A stretch of DNA of 41,788 nt. Origin: Oceanispirochaeta sp. M1. Lineage in GTDB: Bacteria > Spirochaetota > Spirochaetia > DSM-2461. Shown here one piece after another: positions 17,353-24,836 of the stretch (position 1 is the first letter of the stretch; each line of letters starts with the position of its first letter). The notes below the pieces were generated by a model. The model did not search any database. It saw nothing but the letters and a program-made list of their open reading frames with translations, and had not been told where the DNA came from. The position numbers and the translations under genes were made by a program. The stretch is from the NCBI RefSeq assembly GCF_003346715.1, contig NZ_QQPQ01000041.1:1-41788 (forward strand). Reading direction: 5' to 3'.

Positions 17353-18651
17353 CTATTCGAATTTTCCAGATTCAATTTCCTTCTGGAAATCATCCAGAGA
17401 TTCTTTAACATCTCCACCCAGAGCAATATTCTGTAATACTTTGCCAAAGGGAGTCGTCAGGAAATCCTGCTGTCTCAGTGCAGATTGAGGATTACTGAGA
17501 ACATCAATGATGCTCTTGTAGCTGTTACGAGCAAGATCTGTTGTCAGAAGCTCAGGATTGGGTACAAAGTCAGTTTTTCCGGGGACAATCAGGAAATTCT
17601 CTGCAAGAAGGTTGATTCCTTCACCCTGAATGAAAAAGTCCATGAGTTTAAATGCCTCTTCCTGATGATCAGAGTAATTTACAACAGAGAAGAACATATC
17701 AGGTGTAGCCGCTGTTGTAGGAGTATTTCCTGCCTTGATCGCGGGGTAGGGGAAGGCGCCGATTTCAAAACCGATATTTTTCTTTTCTCTATAGGGCTCA
17801 CTCAGGAGTCCGGCCATCCAAGCACCGTGTACCATCATGGCTGCATTTCCGCCATAGAACAGTTCGCCGATGGAGTTGTTGTCTATATCAAGAGTATCCA
17901 TTGCAAAGATGTCTTTCTCGTAAAGACTCTGCCACCACTGTGCCATTTTTACGATTTCAGGGCTGTTATAGGGCTTTCCATCGTCTCTGACAAATGACCA
18001 GAGTTCTTCTTCCTGTGCATAGAGACCGAAGGCTGAAATAGTGTGGAGCCATGGTAGTTTCCCTCTGAATGCCAGAGGAACAAGGTCGGGACGTTTTGAC
18101 TTGATTGTGGCAATAGTTTTCATCAGATCAGTTTCTGTTTCAGGTATGGAGAGTCCTAGTTCATTGAAAATCTCTACGTTGAAGTAGATAACAGGAGATC
18201 CGTTCATACCTTCAGGAAGCATTTTCAGGTCACCGGAAGTTCTTCCTCTACTGTATGTAAGGATGCTGGGTTGGAATTTACCTTCCCAGTCAGATCCGTA
18301 AGCATTGGAATATAGGGGTTCAAGATCAGCCATGTAGGGTTCAACCTGCATAACAAAGTCCGTATTCATCACTGCCATAGTGTCCAGTTTCTGTTTACTA
18401 GCCAGAACTACAGGAACTTTCTGCTGATGTGTGTCGGGTTCTGTCTTTGTAACTTCTACCTTGATGCCGGGATTGAGTTTTTCAAACTCTGCAATCATGG
18501 GAGCCAGGATTTCTTCGGGTGGATACCAGCAGTGATAGCTGATTACTACATCTCCGCCTTCTTCAGCGGCTTCCTGGCCTCCTGCTGCAAAAAGAGCAAA
18601 AGGGGCAACGACTGTGATAAGCAGTACTATCCATAATTTTTTCAATGACAT
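17353..18651 (-). CDS. Carbohydrate ABC transporter substrate-binding protein (family 1)
   Basis: The 432-residue protein is a CUT1/SBP_bac_1-type receptor. The signal peptide MSLKKLWIVLLITVVAPFA ends in LFA, with cleavage before AGGQEAAEEG, a typical spirochaete receptor N-terminus. The mature part has EFEKLNPGIKVEV, YFNVEIFNELGL and a GNAAMMVHGAWMAG segment, all usual for the family. It is the first gene of the operon, transcribed from a promoter framed by two LacI palindromes, with GGAGG just before the ATG. The ligand is presumably a sulfated mono- or oligosaccharide, judged only from the two sulfatases downstream. Confidence 0.94.
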   Translation of the reverse strand: MSLKKLWIVLLITVVAPFALFAAGGQEAAEEGGDVVISYHCWYPPEEILAPMIAEFEKLNPGIKVEVTKTEPDTHQQKVPVVLASKQKLDTMAVMNTDFVMQVEPYMADLEPLYSNAYGSDWEGKFQPSILTYSRGRTSGDLKMLPEGMNGSPVIYFNVEIFNELGLSIPETETDLMKTIATIKSKRPDLVPLAFRGKLPWLHTISAFGLYAQEEELWSFVRDDGKPYNSPEIVKMAQWWQSLYEKDIFAMDTLDIDNNSIGELFYGGNAAMMVHGAWMAGLLSEPYREKKNIGFEIGAFPYPAIKAGNTPTTAATPDMFFSVVNYSDHQEEAFKLMDFFIQGEGINLLAENFLIVPGKTDFVPNPELLTTDLARNSYKSIIDVLSNPQSALRQQDFLTTPFGKVLQNIALGGDVKESLDDFQKEIESGKFE

Positions 18652-18677
18652 TTCTTCCTCCGTTTTTCTTTTGAATA

Positions 18678-18705
18678 ATCAAAATTAAACCGGTTTAATT
18701 TTGAT
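18678..18705 (-). promoter_or_regulatory. LacI-type operator 1 (28-bp perfect palindrome)
   Basis: The 28 bases are a perfect palindrome around AACCGGTT, with core AATTAAACCGGTTTAATT. It overlaps the end of the predicted -10 box and the expected transcription start of the binding-protein gene, an ideal repressor position. The operator core AAACCGGTTT, with its central CpG, is typical of LacI/GalR proteins. The in-operon LacI gene is the likely binder. Confidence 0.85.
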
Positions 18706-18730
18706 GTAAAGTTTTACAGATGCATTTCAA
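18703..18730 (-). promoter_or_regulatory. Predicted promoter of the sulfated-sugar operon
   Basis: On the minus strand, TTGAAA (18725-18730) and TACATC (18703-18708) are 16 bases apart. The -10 box is weak, but it lies exactly between the two LacI palindromes and overlaps the edge of the first. Confidence 0.45.
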
Positions 18731-18734
18731 GAAC

Positions 18735-18756
18735 TAAATTAAACCGGTTTAATTTA
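18735..18756 (-). promoter_or_regulatory. LacI-type operator 2 (22-bp perfect palindrome)
   Basis: This is a second perfect palindrome with the same 18-base core AATTAAACCGGTTTAATT, just upstream of the predicted -35 box. Its centre is 54 bases from that of operator 1, about five helical turns, so one repressor tetramer or two dimers could act on the same DNA face. Confidence 0.82.
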
Positions 18757-18825
18757 AAGTTAACACCAATATACAAAAAGCGCAACAAAAAATAAAAATT
18801 ATTATATGGTATTCATTTATGTGGT

Positions 18826-19587
18826 TCAGGCAGGCACAGTGAAAGTGCAGGGCAGCTTTGTAAGACATTTGCCGCATACATCCATCAGATGTTCGGTTCC
18901 AAGATTCTCCGCATTATCAAGGCACTGTTCATAACAGCTGTGGCGGTCATAGTTTTCTTTTGTCAGGGCTCTTTTGGCACAGCGACCAACGCATACTCCG
19001 CACTTTTTTCCCCTTTTTTCAATACAGAATTCCTGTTTCGGGAGGGGAGAGGAACTTAAGGGTGCATCTGTAATAAGACTTCCCAGTCTTCCGCTGCATC
19101 CAGACCTGGTTATGAGGAGATTGTTTTTACCAAAGGTTCCCAGGCCGCTGAGATATGCAATATGCCTGTGTGACCATCGGCTGGTGAGACTCTCTTTGTC
19201 AAAATTATGGGTTGCCGGCAGCTGGACACAGTTGAATCCACCTACTTCCAGAAGATATGTAATTTCATCATTTATTTCCCTGATCAGATCATTGGTCTGG
19301 AGGTAAGCCTCGCCCCATGTCCGGGATGCGGGAACTCCCTCATTGTTTGAACAGCTTATCTCTTGGGTAAAGGGTAGAAAGAATGTCACTACTGATTCGG
19401 CACCAGGAAGCATATCCTCGGGCATAAGATGGTCCTGCCTGACCCAGGTTCTAAGCTTTTCAAAGGGACGGTCATGGATCATTGCAAAACCAGTTCTAGT
19501 TTCTCTCCAGATTTTTTGATCGGGATCTTTGCGGAGTACACAGTTTTGAATCAGATCTGCAATCTGTTTTTCGAGTAAAAAATCCAT
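18826..19587 (-). CDS. QueG-like double [4Fe-4S] cluster protein
   Basis: The 253-residue protein resembles the C-terminal part of epoxyqueuosine reductase and its relatives. It has SYLSGLGTFGKNNLLIT-type spacing (LSGLGTFGKNNLLIT) followed by two Cys clusters, KKCGVCVGRC and, near the C-terminus, SCYEQC with VCGKCLTKLPC. It is shorter than true QueG (about 350 residues), and the cobalamin-binding N-terminal half is not obvious, so a queuosine role is unproven. It starts behind AGGA. It lies 174 bases from the LacI-regulated promoter on the same strand and appears to be a separate unit. Confidence 0.8.
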   Translation of the reverse strand: MDFLLEKQIADLIQNCVLRKDPDQKIWRETRTGFAMIHDRPFEKLRTWVRQDHLMPEDMLPGAESVVTFFLPFTQEISCSNNEGVPASRTWGEAYLQTNDLIREINDEITYLLEVGGFNCVQLPATHNFDKESLTSRWSHRHIAYLSGLGTFGKNNLLITRSGCSGRLGSLITDAPLSSSPLPKQEFCIEKRGKKCGVCVGRCAKRALTKENYDRHSCYEQCLDNAENLGTEHLMDVCGKCLTKLPCTFTVPA

Positions 19588-19653
19588 ATATTCCTGATTA
19601 TGGCAGGTATATATCCTAATGAAAAGCTGTATTCATTATATAAATATTAGGAA

Positions 19654-19669
19654 GGCTGAGATGTCAGCT
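19654..19669 (-). terminator. Possible terminator hairpin after the rhodanese gene
   Basis: GCTGA (19655-19659) and TCAGC (19664-19668) with a 4-base loop lie 26 bases past the rhodanese stop. On the minus strand the stem is followed by CCTTCCTAATATTTA, only a loose U-rich tail, so this is a tentative call. Confidence 0.35.
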
Positions 19670-19694
19670 CTCCATACATTCCGTGTTTCAGGTT

Positions 19695-20069
19695 CTAGCT
19701 GCTTAGAGTCTCTTTCCACCTTGAAATGCCGCCAAAATTCTGTACGTTGCTGTACCCGGCGGCTTTCAAGGTTCTTGATGCTGCTCCCGAGCGGCTGCCG
19801 CTCTGGCAGTACACAACAATCGTGCTGTCTTTAGCTGCCATCTTTTTACCAAGACCCTTGGGAAGTTTGTCATGGGGTACATTTTTTGCACCTTCAATAT
19901 GTCCGGACTTGAACTCTGAGGGAGTTCTTACGTCGAGTATCACAGGAGGCATGTCGGACTCAAGAAGTTCTTTTAAACCTTTGTATGATAATTGTCCACT
20001 GAGTTTCGGGTATAGAAATCTCAGGATAAAAAATGCGGCGATAAGTATTATTACAGTTGTATTATTCAT
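19695..20069 (-). CDS. Membrane-anchored rhodanese-domain protein
   Basis: The 124-residue protein has an N-terminal membrane helix (VIILIAAFFILRFLY, residues 6-20). A single rhodanese domain follows: VILDVRTPSEFKSGHIEGA and the active-site loop CQSGSRSG with catalytic Cys88. It would move sulfane sulfur at the membrane. The ATG at 20069 is chosen because AGAGAGA precedes it and the anchor starts there; an upstream in-frame start at 20129 adds 20 unlikely residues. It lies between the QueG-like and response-regulator genes on the same strand, with gaps of about 107 and 108 bases, so it is probably transcribed alone. Confidence 0.88.
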   Translation of the reverse strand: MNNTTVIILIAAFFILRFLYPKLSGQLSYKGLKELLESDMPPVILDVRTPSEFKSGHIEGAKNVPHDKLPKGLGKKMAAKDSTIVVYCQSGSRSGAASRTLKAAGYSNVQNFGGISRWKETLSS

Positions 20070-20177
20070 TGTATCTCTCTTTAGATGTTGTAATTTATAT
20101 ATATAATATAATGAATATTGAGTCAACATGAAAAACAGTTATTTATGGTATACAGTGAGGAAACAAGCTCTTAATGA

Positions 20178-20867
20178 TCAGGTGCTAAATCTATATCCCT
20201 GTCCCCTGACTGTCATTATATGCCTTGGAAGATCAGACTCATTCAGCTTTTGCCGGAGTTTGGCGATATGAACATCAACTGTACGGGTGGTGGTTTCACT
20301 CTCGTATCCCCATACCTCATCCAGAATTTTATCCCGGCTCAGCAATTCACCGCTGTGCTTAACAAGATATTCAAGAAGTCGGAATTCTTTTGCATGGAGG
20401 TGGATAAGCAGGTCTCCCATCATAAGGTTTCCTTTTTTCAGATCAAAAGAGAACTCTCCAAATCTAAAAAAGGTCTCAGAATTTCCTGAACTCTGCGCTG
20501 TTAGAGCACTTCGTCTGAGGAGGGCTTCGATTCTTGCCAGGAGGAGCCCCATATCAAAGGGTTTCGCCATATAGTCGTCGGCTCCCTGCCTGAGCCCCAT
20601 GATACTGTCCAGATTGGTGTTGCGGGCAGTCAGCATCAGAACAGGCGTATTAATATCCTTGTTACGAAGATTCTGACAGACCGCAAAACCGTCTCTTCCG
20701 GGGAGCATTATATCGAGAATCATAAGATCATAATTTCCTGTTTCGGCTTCCTTCTGTCCGGATATTCCATCTCCTCTGACTTCCGTTGTATAGCCTTCGG
20801 CCTGAAGCCTGTCTTCAAGAGTCATCTGAACACCTGGTTCGTCTTCAATTATCAGTATGCGGGGCAT
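20178..20867 (-). CDS. OmpR-family response regulator
   Basis: The 229-residue protein has a receiver domain with IIEDEPG (acidic pocket), phospho-acceptor Asp52 in MILDIMLPGRDG, and the conserved Lys in AKPFD. A winged-helix DNA-binding domain follows (LIHLHAKEFRLLEYLVKHSG to VRGQGYRF). It starts on the last base of the histidine-kinase stop (TGATG), so the pair is translationally coupled. I infer that it controls the divergent exporter operon; TTTACA-type direct repeats lie in the shared upstream region. Confidence 0.95.
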   Translation of the reverse strand: MPRILIIEDEPGVQMTLEDRLQAEGYTTEVRGDGISGQKEAETGNYDLMILDIMLPGRDGFAVCQNLRNKDINTPVLMLTARNTNLDSIMGLRQGADDYMAKPFDMGLLLARIEALLRRSALTAQSSGNSETFFRFGEFSFDLKKGNLMMGDLLIHLHAKEFRLLEYLVKHSGELLSRDKILDEVWGYESETTTRTVDVHIAKLRQKLNESDLPRHIMTVRGQGYRFST

Positions 20868-22636
20868 CAGATTTCTCCTTCTTTTTCTTCAGATATGACC
20901 TTACAGGGGATTTCCAGGGTAAAGCGGCAGCCGCTGATCTTCTCTCCGTTTATTTTTTTATATGGACTCTCAAGTATAAGACTTCCATTAATGAGTTTCG
21001 TCTTTTTAAGGGCAATAAACAGCCCCAGTCCACTGCCCCTGGTCTGCTGTTCTCTGCTGATGAGGCTTCGGTAGAAGGGATCAAAGATCTTCTTCTGTTC
21101 AGAACCGGCTATGCCGGGGCCTGAATCCTCAACACTTATTCTCAGTTTGCCGGAGACCAGATGTCTAATACAAACTCTGATTCCCGAGGCATGATTAAGG
21201 GCATTACTGACAAGATTGGAAAGGATGAGTTTTAGCTCAGATGGGTAACCGTAGAGGCGGGAGGGGAGTCCTTCGTAATCCCAGTGCAGAGTTGTCTGCT
21301 TTTCATCTGCCATTGCAGAAAATTTTCCTTTCATCTCTTCCAATAGAATCAAAATATCCATCTCGACGGGAGCACTGTTAGTAACACTCTTTCCTTCAAG
21401 ACTGGAAAAGAGGAGAATTTCCTCAATCATATTGCTTAAACGTTCTGTCTGATCTTTCATCATCTGGCCATAGCGAACCACTTTTTCTTCTGAGACAATT
21501 CCTTTGGACAGATTATCTGCTGCCGACTGAATGACTGTGATAGGAGTTCTCAGTTCGTGGGTCATTGAGGCAACAAATTCTTTCTCTCTGCTGCGAATCT
21601 CCTTTGTCCGCCTGAGCTGTATGATCAGGATGAGGAAGACCAGACCAATACCAAGGAGAATCAGCTGGGACATAAGCCAGTTGAGGGCTGTCCTTTTTTC
21701 CAGATTACTGTAGTAGGGGGCACCTTCAGAACTGATTATCAGAACATTCCCGCTGTAGCGAAAGGGAGCCGTATCCAAATCCAGAGGGAAAAAACTTCTA
21801 ACTCCTTTGAATCGGCCGTCGTCATCCTCTTCGGCTTCCGGCATGCTGTCTGGTTTTTCTCCTGGAATAAATGGACGGTGGCTGTTCAGTCCATCAGGCA
21901 GGGGGATAATCAATCTCATATCCTCATCATGATCCCAGCCTGTCAGAATCTGAAGCGGTTTAAACGGGTATTTCCCATCCTCTCTGCTTTTTATAGTTTC
22001 CCTGAATTCTTCTTTATCCAGACTCACCCATTCAAGGGTGTACTGTTCCAATGCTTCTTTCAGGGCCGGGTTTGCATAGTATTGATCAATTCCATCCTTA
22101 TTAAGCTCGAAAATTAAGAGGATGTTTTTCTGATCCGGCTGATCCGGCAGATTCGGCAGATTCGGCAGGCCGTAATAGAGGTAGCTGGATTTGTCTTCCT
22201 CTCCACTTTTTATCTGAACCTGATCCTCTTTAAGGGGTTGATCCATCTGTGCATATTCGGGCAGTAGTTCAAGATCCTGCCATGAAACTACGGTTTCTGA
22301 TTCTTCAATTACAATAGATATCTGATTATTCATACTGTAGGCTGCGCTTTTAATTAAATGAGGAATCTGTCCATTCTCTCCGTATCCCTGCAGCAGGAGC
22401 TCAAGGGAGTTCTTCAACCCCTCCTCACTCTCATTCTGAATCTGCTGTACGGATTGAATCAGAATACTGATCCTCTGATATTCTCTTATATATGTTCTGA
22501 AAACCACAGATTCCAGTCTCTGGCGCTCTCTCCCTACCTCTTTTGACAGTTCCCTGTTGAAGAAACGGGTTGTAAGGATGCTTCCCAGGATCGTAAGAAG
22601 GCAGAGAGTCATAATTGATGTTCTATATTTGGACAT
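20867..22636 (-). CDS. Sensor histidine kinase with large periplasmic domain
   Basis: The 589-residue protein has TM1 at residues about 8-24, a periplasmic domain of nearly 290 residues, TM2 at about 319-341, then the phospho-acceptor helix SMTHELRTPI (His360). An HATPase_c domain follows with the N box LILSNLVSNALNHA, DSGPGI and GSGLGLF. There is no HAMP domain. The periplasmic part holds a Pro-Asn/Asp repeat (LPNLPNLPDQPDQ, residues 157-169) encoded by 9-base tandem repeats, and an acidic stretch near 265-275. It is coupled to the response regulator downstream and divergent from an adaptor-ATPase-permease-TolC exporter, so it probably senses the exported compound or envelope stress. Confidence 0.95.
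   Translation of the reverse strand: MSKYRTSIMTLCLLTILGSILTTRFFNRELSKEVGRERQRLESVVFRTYIREYQRISILIQSVQQIQNESEEGLKNSLELLLQGYGENGQIPHLIKSAAYSMNNQISIVIEESETVVSWQDLELLPEYAQMDQPLKEDQVQIKSGEEDKSSYLYYGLPNLPNLPDQPDQKNILLIFELNKDGIDQYYANPALKEALEQYTLEWVSLDKEEFRETIKSREDGKYPFKPLQILTGWDHDEDMRLIIPLPDGLNSHRPFIPGEKPDSMPEAEEDDDGRFKGVRSFFPLDLDTAPFRYSGNVLIISSEGAPYYSNLEKRTALNWLMSQLILLGIGLVFLILIIQLRRTKEIRSREKEFVASMTHELRTPITVIQSAADNLSKGIVSEEKVVRYGQMMKDQTERLSNMIEEILLFSSLEGKSVTNSAPVEMDILILLEEMKGKFSAMADEKQTTLHWDYEGLPSRLYGYPSELKLILSNLVSNALNHASGIRVCIRHLVSGKLRISVEDSGPGIAGSEQKKIFDPFYRSLISREQQTRGSGLGLFIALKKTKLINGSLILESPYKKINGEKISGCRFTLEIPCKVISEEKEGEI
22131..22166 (-). repeat. 9-bp tandem repeat inside the histidine-kinase gene
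   Basis: TGATCCGGC occurs twice, then AGATTCGGC twice, all head to tail (4 x 9 bases). It encodes the periplasmic LPNLPNLPDQPDQ stretch. Copy-number change would keep the frame. Confidence 0.85.
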
Positions 22637-22697
22637 AGAGACATCCTAGCCTTTTACATCTAATCCATCCATAAAAAAAAACCTCGTAAGTACATGT

Positions 22698-22723
22698 TTT
22701 ACATAGTTTACATTCCTTTTACC
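22698..22723. promoter_or_regulatory. TTTACA direct repeats, candidate response-regulator site
   Basis: TTTACAT at 22698-22704 and 22707-22713 and TTTACC at 22718-22723 lie head to tail (9 and 11 bases apart), with another TTTACAT at 22653-22659. OmpR-type regulators bind such direct repeats at about one-turn spacing. They lie between the sensor kinase gene and the exporter operon. Confidence 0.4.
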
Positions 22724-22778
22724 TCCAGTTCACCAAAAGAGATCCTCACAGGTTTAAGGTAGCCTCGGAGGATAAAAA

Positions 22779-24089
22779 ATGAATGCAGAAAAAAGAATTA
22801 TCCAGATGGATGAGGTAGCACCGAAAACATCCAAAGAGAAGAAAAAACGCAGGTTACTGCTGATTATAGCATTGCTGGCAGTGGTTGCCGGAATCATGGC
22901 TTACATATGGTATTCAGCACAACCCGAGAGTATGACGGTCAGGGATTATGAAAGTTCACTTGTCCGTTCAGGAGAGTTTGTATCAACTACAGAAGCCAGC
23001 GGTACTGTTTTATTGCCTACACAGGTGGAGATAGTCAGTCCCCGTGAAGGTTATGCCGAGACACTGCTTATTACAGAGGGTGATCAGGTAGGCACAGAAG
23101 ATATTCTGGCAGTGCTGTATGTTCCCGACCTGGAGGATGACCTTAATGATCTCAGCCTCAGTCTGGAACAGGCCTATATAGAACTGGAGAGTATTGAAAA
23201 CACCTATCTGTTCAAGATTCAGAGTCTTGAACGAACAATAACACGCCTGGATGCGGACATTCTGGAGGCTGAATCAGATGTTCAGACCATGAAAGAGCTG
23301 GCTGAACTTAAAAGTTCTCGACAAAGCGATTATGAGGATGCCCAGGACAGTCTTGAAGCCCTTGTAGAGGAGAGAGAAGACAGCCAGTCAGACCTTGATG
23401 AAGCTGTCATTTCAAAAGATATCGATTTAAGAAAGCAGCAGGCAGCCATAAATCTTCTACAGGTTGATCTGGCCGCTGTGAAAGAAGATATAGAAGAGTG
23501 CAGCATTAAAAGTCCTATAGAGGGTGAGGTTCTCAGCCTGAACGAAGATCTTGCCATAAAGAGCAGTCTTATAGAGCAGTCTGATTCTCTCTTTGTGGTT
23601 GCAGACAGAACAGATGTTTACATCGATTTTGATGTATATGAACAGTACACATCCCTGTTGGAAGTGGGAGGGCAGATGACTGTCACCATCGGTACCAGCA
23701 CCATGAATGCCACCATTACCAAAATCGGAAAGATTGCCACCATGGATACAGACGGTCTTTCGGCCATGATCTCTGTCAGAGCCCGCCCTGAAACCGAACT
23801 GACATTGACTCCCGGAGCCTCAGCAGTTGCATCCATAACTCTGGAAGTTCAGGATGATGTGCTTCTTTTACCCCGGGGCTCATGGCTTACCACAGGAAAT
23901 CAGAAATATGTCTATCTCATTGACGGAGACAAGGCTGTCAAAACCAAAATCACCCTTGGTGAAATCCAGGGGAATGATGTGGAAATATTGGATGGTCTGA
24001 CTGCGGGGGATGAAGTAATCACCGGCAGCTATCAGAACTATATAGACCAGTCAGTCATTTCATTGAAACCCTTAGGCCTGACGAAATAA
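22779..24089 (+). CDS. Periplasmic adaptor (MacA/HlyD-type membrane fusion protein)
   Basis: The 436-residue protein has an N-terminal anchor (LLLIIALLAVVAGIMAYIWY, residues about 26-45), a lipoyl half-motif, a long coiled-coil hairpin (residues about 115-235, rich in Leu/Glu/Gln), a second lipoyl half (CSIKSPIEGEVLSLN), then beta-barrel and membrane-proximal domains (GDEVITGSYQNYIDQ). It bridges the inner-membrane ABC exporter and the TolC-like channel encoded downstream. GGAGG precedes the ATG. It is the first gene of the five-gene operon, divergent from the two-component system. A hairpin follows its stop codon before the ATPase gene. Confidence 0.93.
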   Translation: MNAEKRIIQMDEVAPKTSKEKKKRRLLLIIALLAVVAGIMAYIWYSAQPESMTVRDYESSLVRSGEFVSTTEASGTVLLPTQVEIVSPREGYAETLLITEGDQVGTEDILAVLYVPDLEDDLNDLSLSLEQAYIELESIENTYLFKIQSLERTITRLDADILEAESDVQTMKELAELKSSRQSDYEDAQDSLEALVEEREDSQSDLDEAVISKDIDLRKQQAAINLLQVDLAAVKEDIEECSIKSPIEGEVLSLNEDLAIKSSLIEQSDSLFVVADRTDVYIDFDVYEQYTSLLEVGGQMTVTIGTSTMNATITKIGKIATMDTDGLSAMISVRARPETELTLTPGASAVASITLEVQDDVLLLPRGSWLTTGNQKYVYLIDGDKAVKTKITLGEIQGNDVEILDGLTAGDEVITGSYQNYIDQSVISLKPLGLTK

Positions 24090-24092
24090 AAC

Positions 24093-24117
24093 GCCAAAGC
24101 CACAAATTGGCTTTGGC
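24093..24117 (+). promoter_or_regulatory. Intercistronic hairpin between adaptor and ATPase genes
   Basis: GCCAAAGCC (24093-24101) and GGCTTTGGC (24109-24117) form a perfect 9-bp stem with a 7-base loop, starting four bases after the adaptor stop. TGTACTAAAA follows, not a U-run, so transcription should mostly continue into the ATPase gene. It may set the adaptor-to-pump ratio or protect the upstream mRNA. Confidence 0.75.
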
Positions 24118-24146
24118 TGTACTAAAAAACATAGGAGAAAAAAAAG

Positions 24147-24836
24147 ATGATCAGATTAACAAATATCAATAAACAGTATGACCTGGGAGATACTCAGGTA
24201 AGTGCCCTGAAGGATGTATCCCTTACAATCGACAGAGGTGAATATATCGCCATTATGGGTCCTTCGGGTTCCGGTAAATCCACTCTGATGCATATCCTCG
24301 GAATCCTGGACAGCATCACTTCAGGACAGTATTTCCTGGAAGATTATGATATCAGTTCACTTCCCGACAGGGAGCAGGCAAGAATCAGAAACCAGCATTT
24401 CGGTTTCATCTTTCAGAGTTTCAACCTCTTTCCAGAGCTCAGTGCTCTTGAAAATGTGATGCTTCCCATGGGCTATGCCGGTGTGCCCTGGCTGCAGAGA
24501 AAAACCCGAGCCCAGGATCTTCTGGCCGAAGTAGGGCTTGATCATAGGATGAACCATCTTCCCACCATGATGAGCGGTGGTGAGCAGCAGAGAGTTGCCA
24601 TAGCTCGCTCTCTCTCCAACGATCCTGATCTGATTCTGGCGGATGAGCCCACAGGTAACCTCCCTACTGATAAGGGTGAGGAGATTATGCAGATTCTGGA
24701 AGGTTTTAACAAAAAAGGTGTGACCATAGTAATGGTTACCCACAACCCCAGTCAGGGTGAACGAGCCGGCAGGGTCATCAGTCTGAAAGATGGTGTTCTC
24801 CAGGGTGAACCCGTAAGGGAGGAAGTTCGTGCATAA
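24147..24836 (+). CDS. MacB/LolD-type ABC exporter ATP-binding protein
   Basis: The 229-residue ATPase has Walker [11 protein letters not shown]-loop [21 protein letters not shown], signature [15 protein letters not shown], Walker [15 protein letters not shown] and the His switch MVTHNP. The length and the [11 protein letters not shown] segment place it in the MacB/LolD/FtsE group, which drives mechanotransmission exporters. AGGAG precedes the ATG, and the 3' end overlaps the first permease by eight bases. It energises the two FtsX-type permeases. Confidence 0.95.
   Translation: MIRLTNINKQYDLGDTQVSALKDVSLTIDRGEYIAIMGPSGSGKSTLMHILGILDSITSGQYFLEDYDISSLPDREQARIRNQHFGFIFQSFNLFPELSALENVMLPMGYAGVPWLQRKTRAQDLLAEVGLDHRMNHLPTMMSGGEQQRVAIARSLSNDPDLILADEPTGNLPTDKGEEIMQILEGFNKKGVTIVMVTHNPSQGERAGRVISLKDGVLQGEPVREEVRA

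Noticed and set aside
18826-19587. True epoxyqueuosine reductase (QueG)
   Set aside because: At 253 residues it is too short, the cobalamin domain is not evident, and no queuosine genes are nearby.
22131-22166. CRISPR-like repeat
   Set aside because: Units are adjacent with no spacers and lie in frame in a kinase gene.
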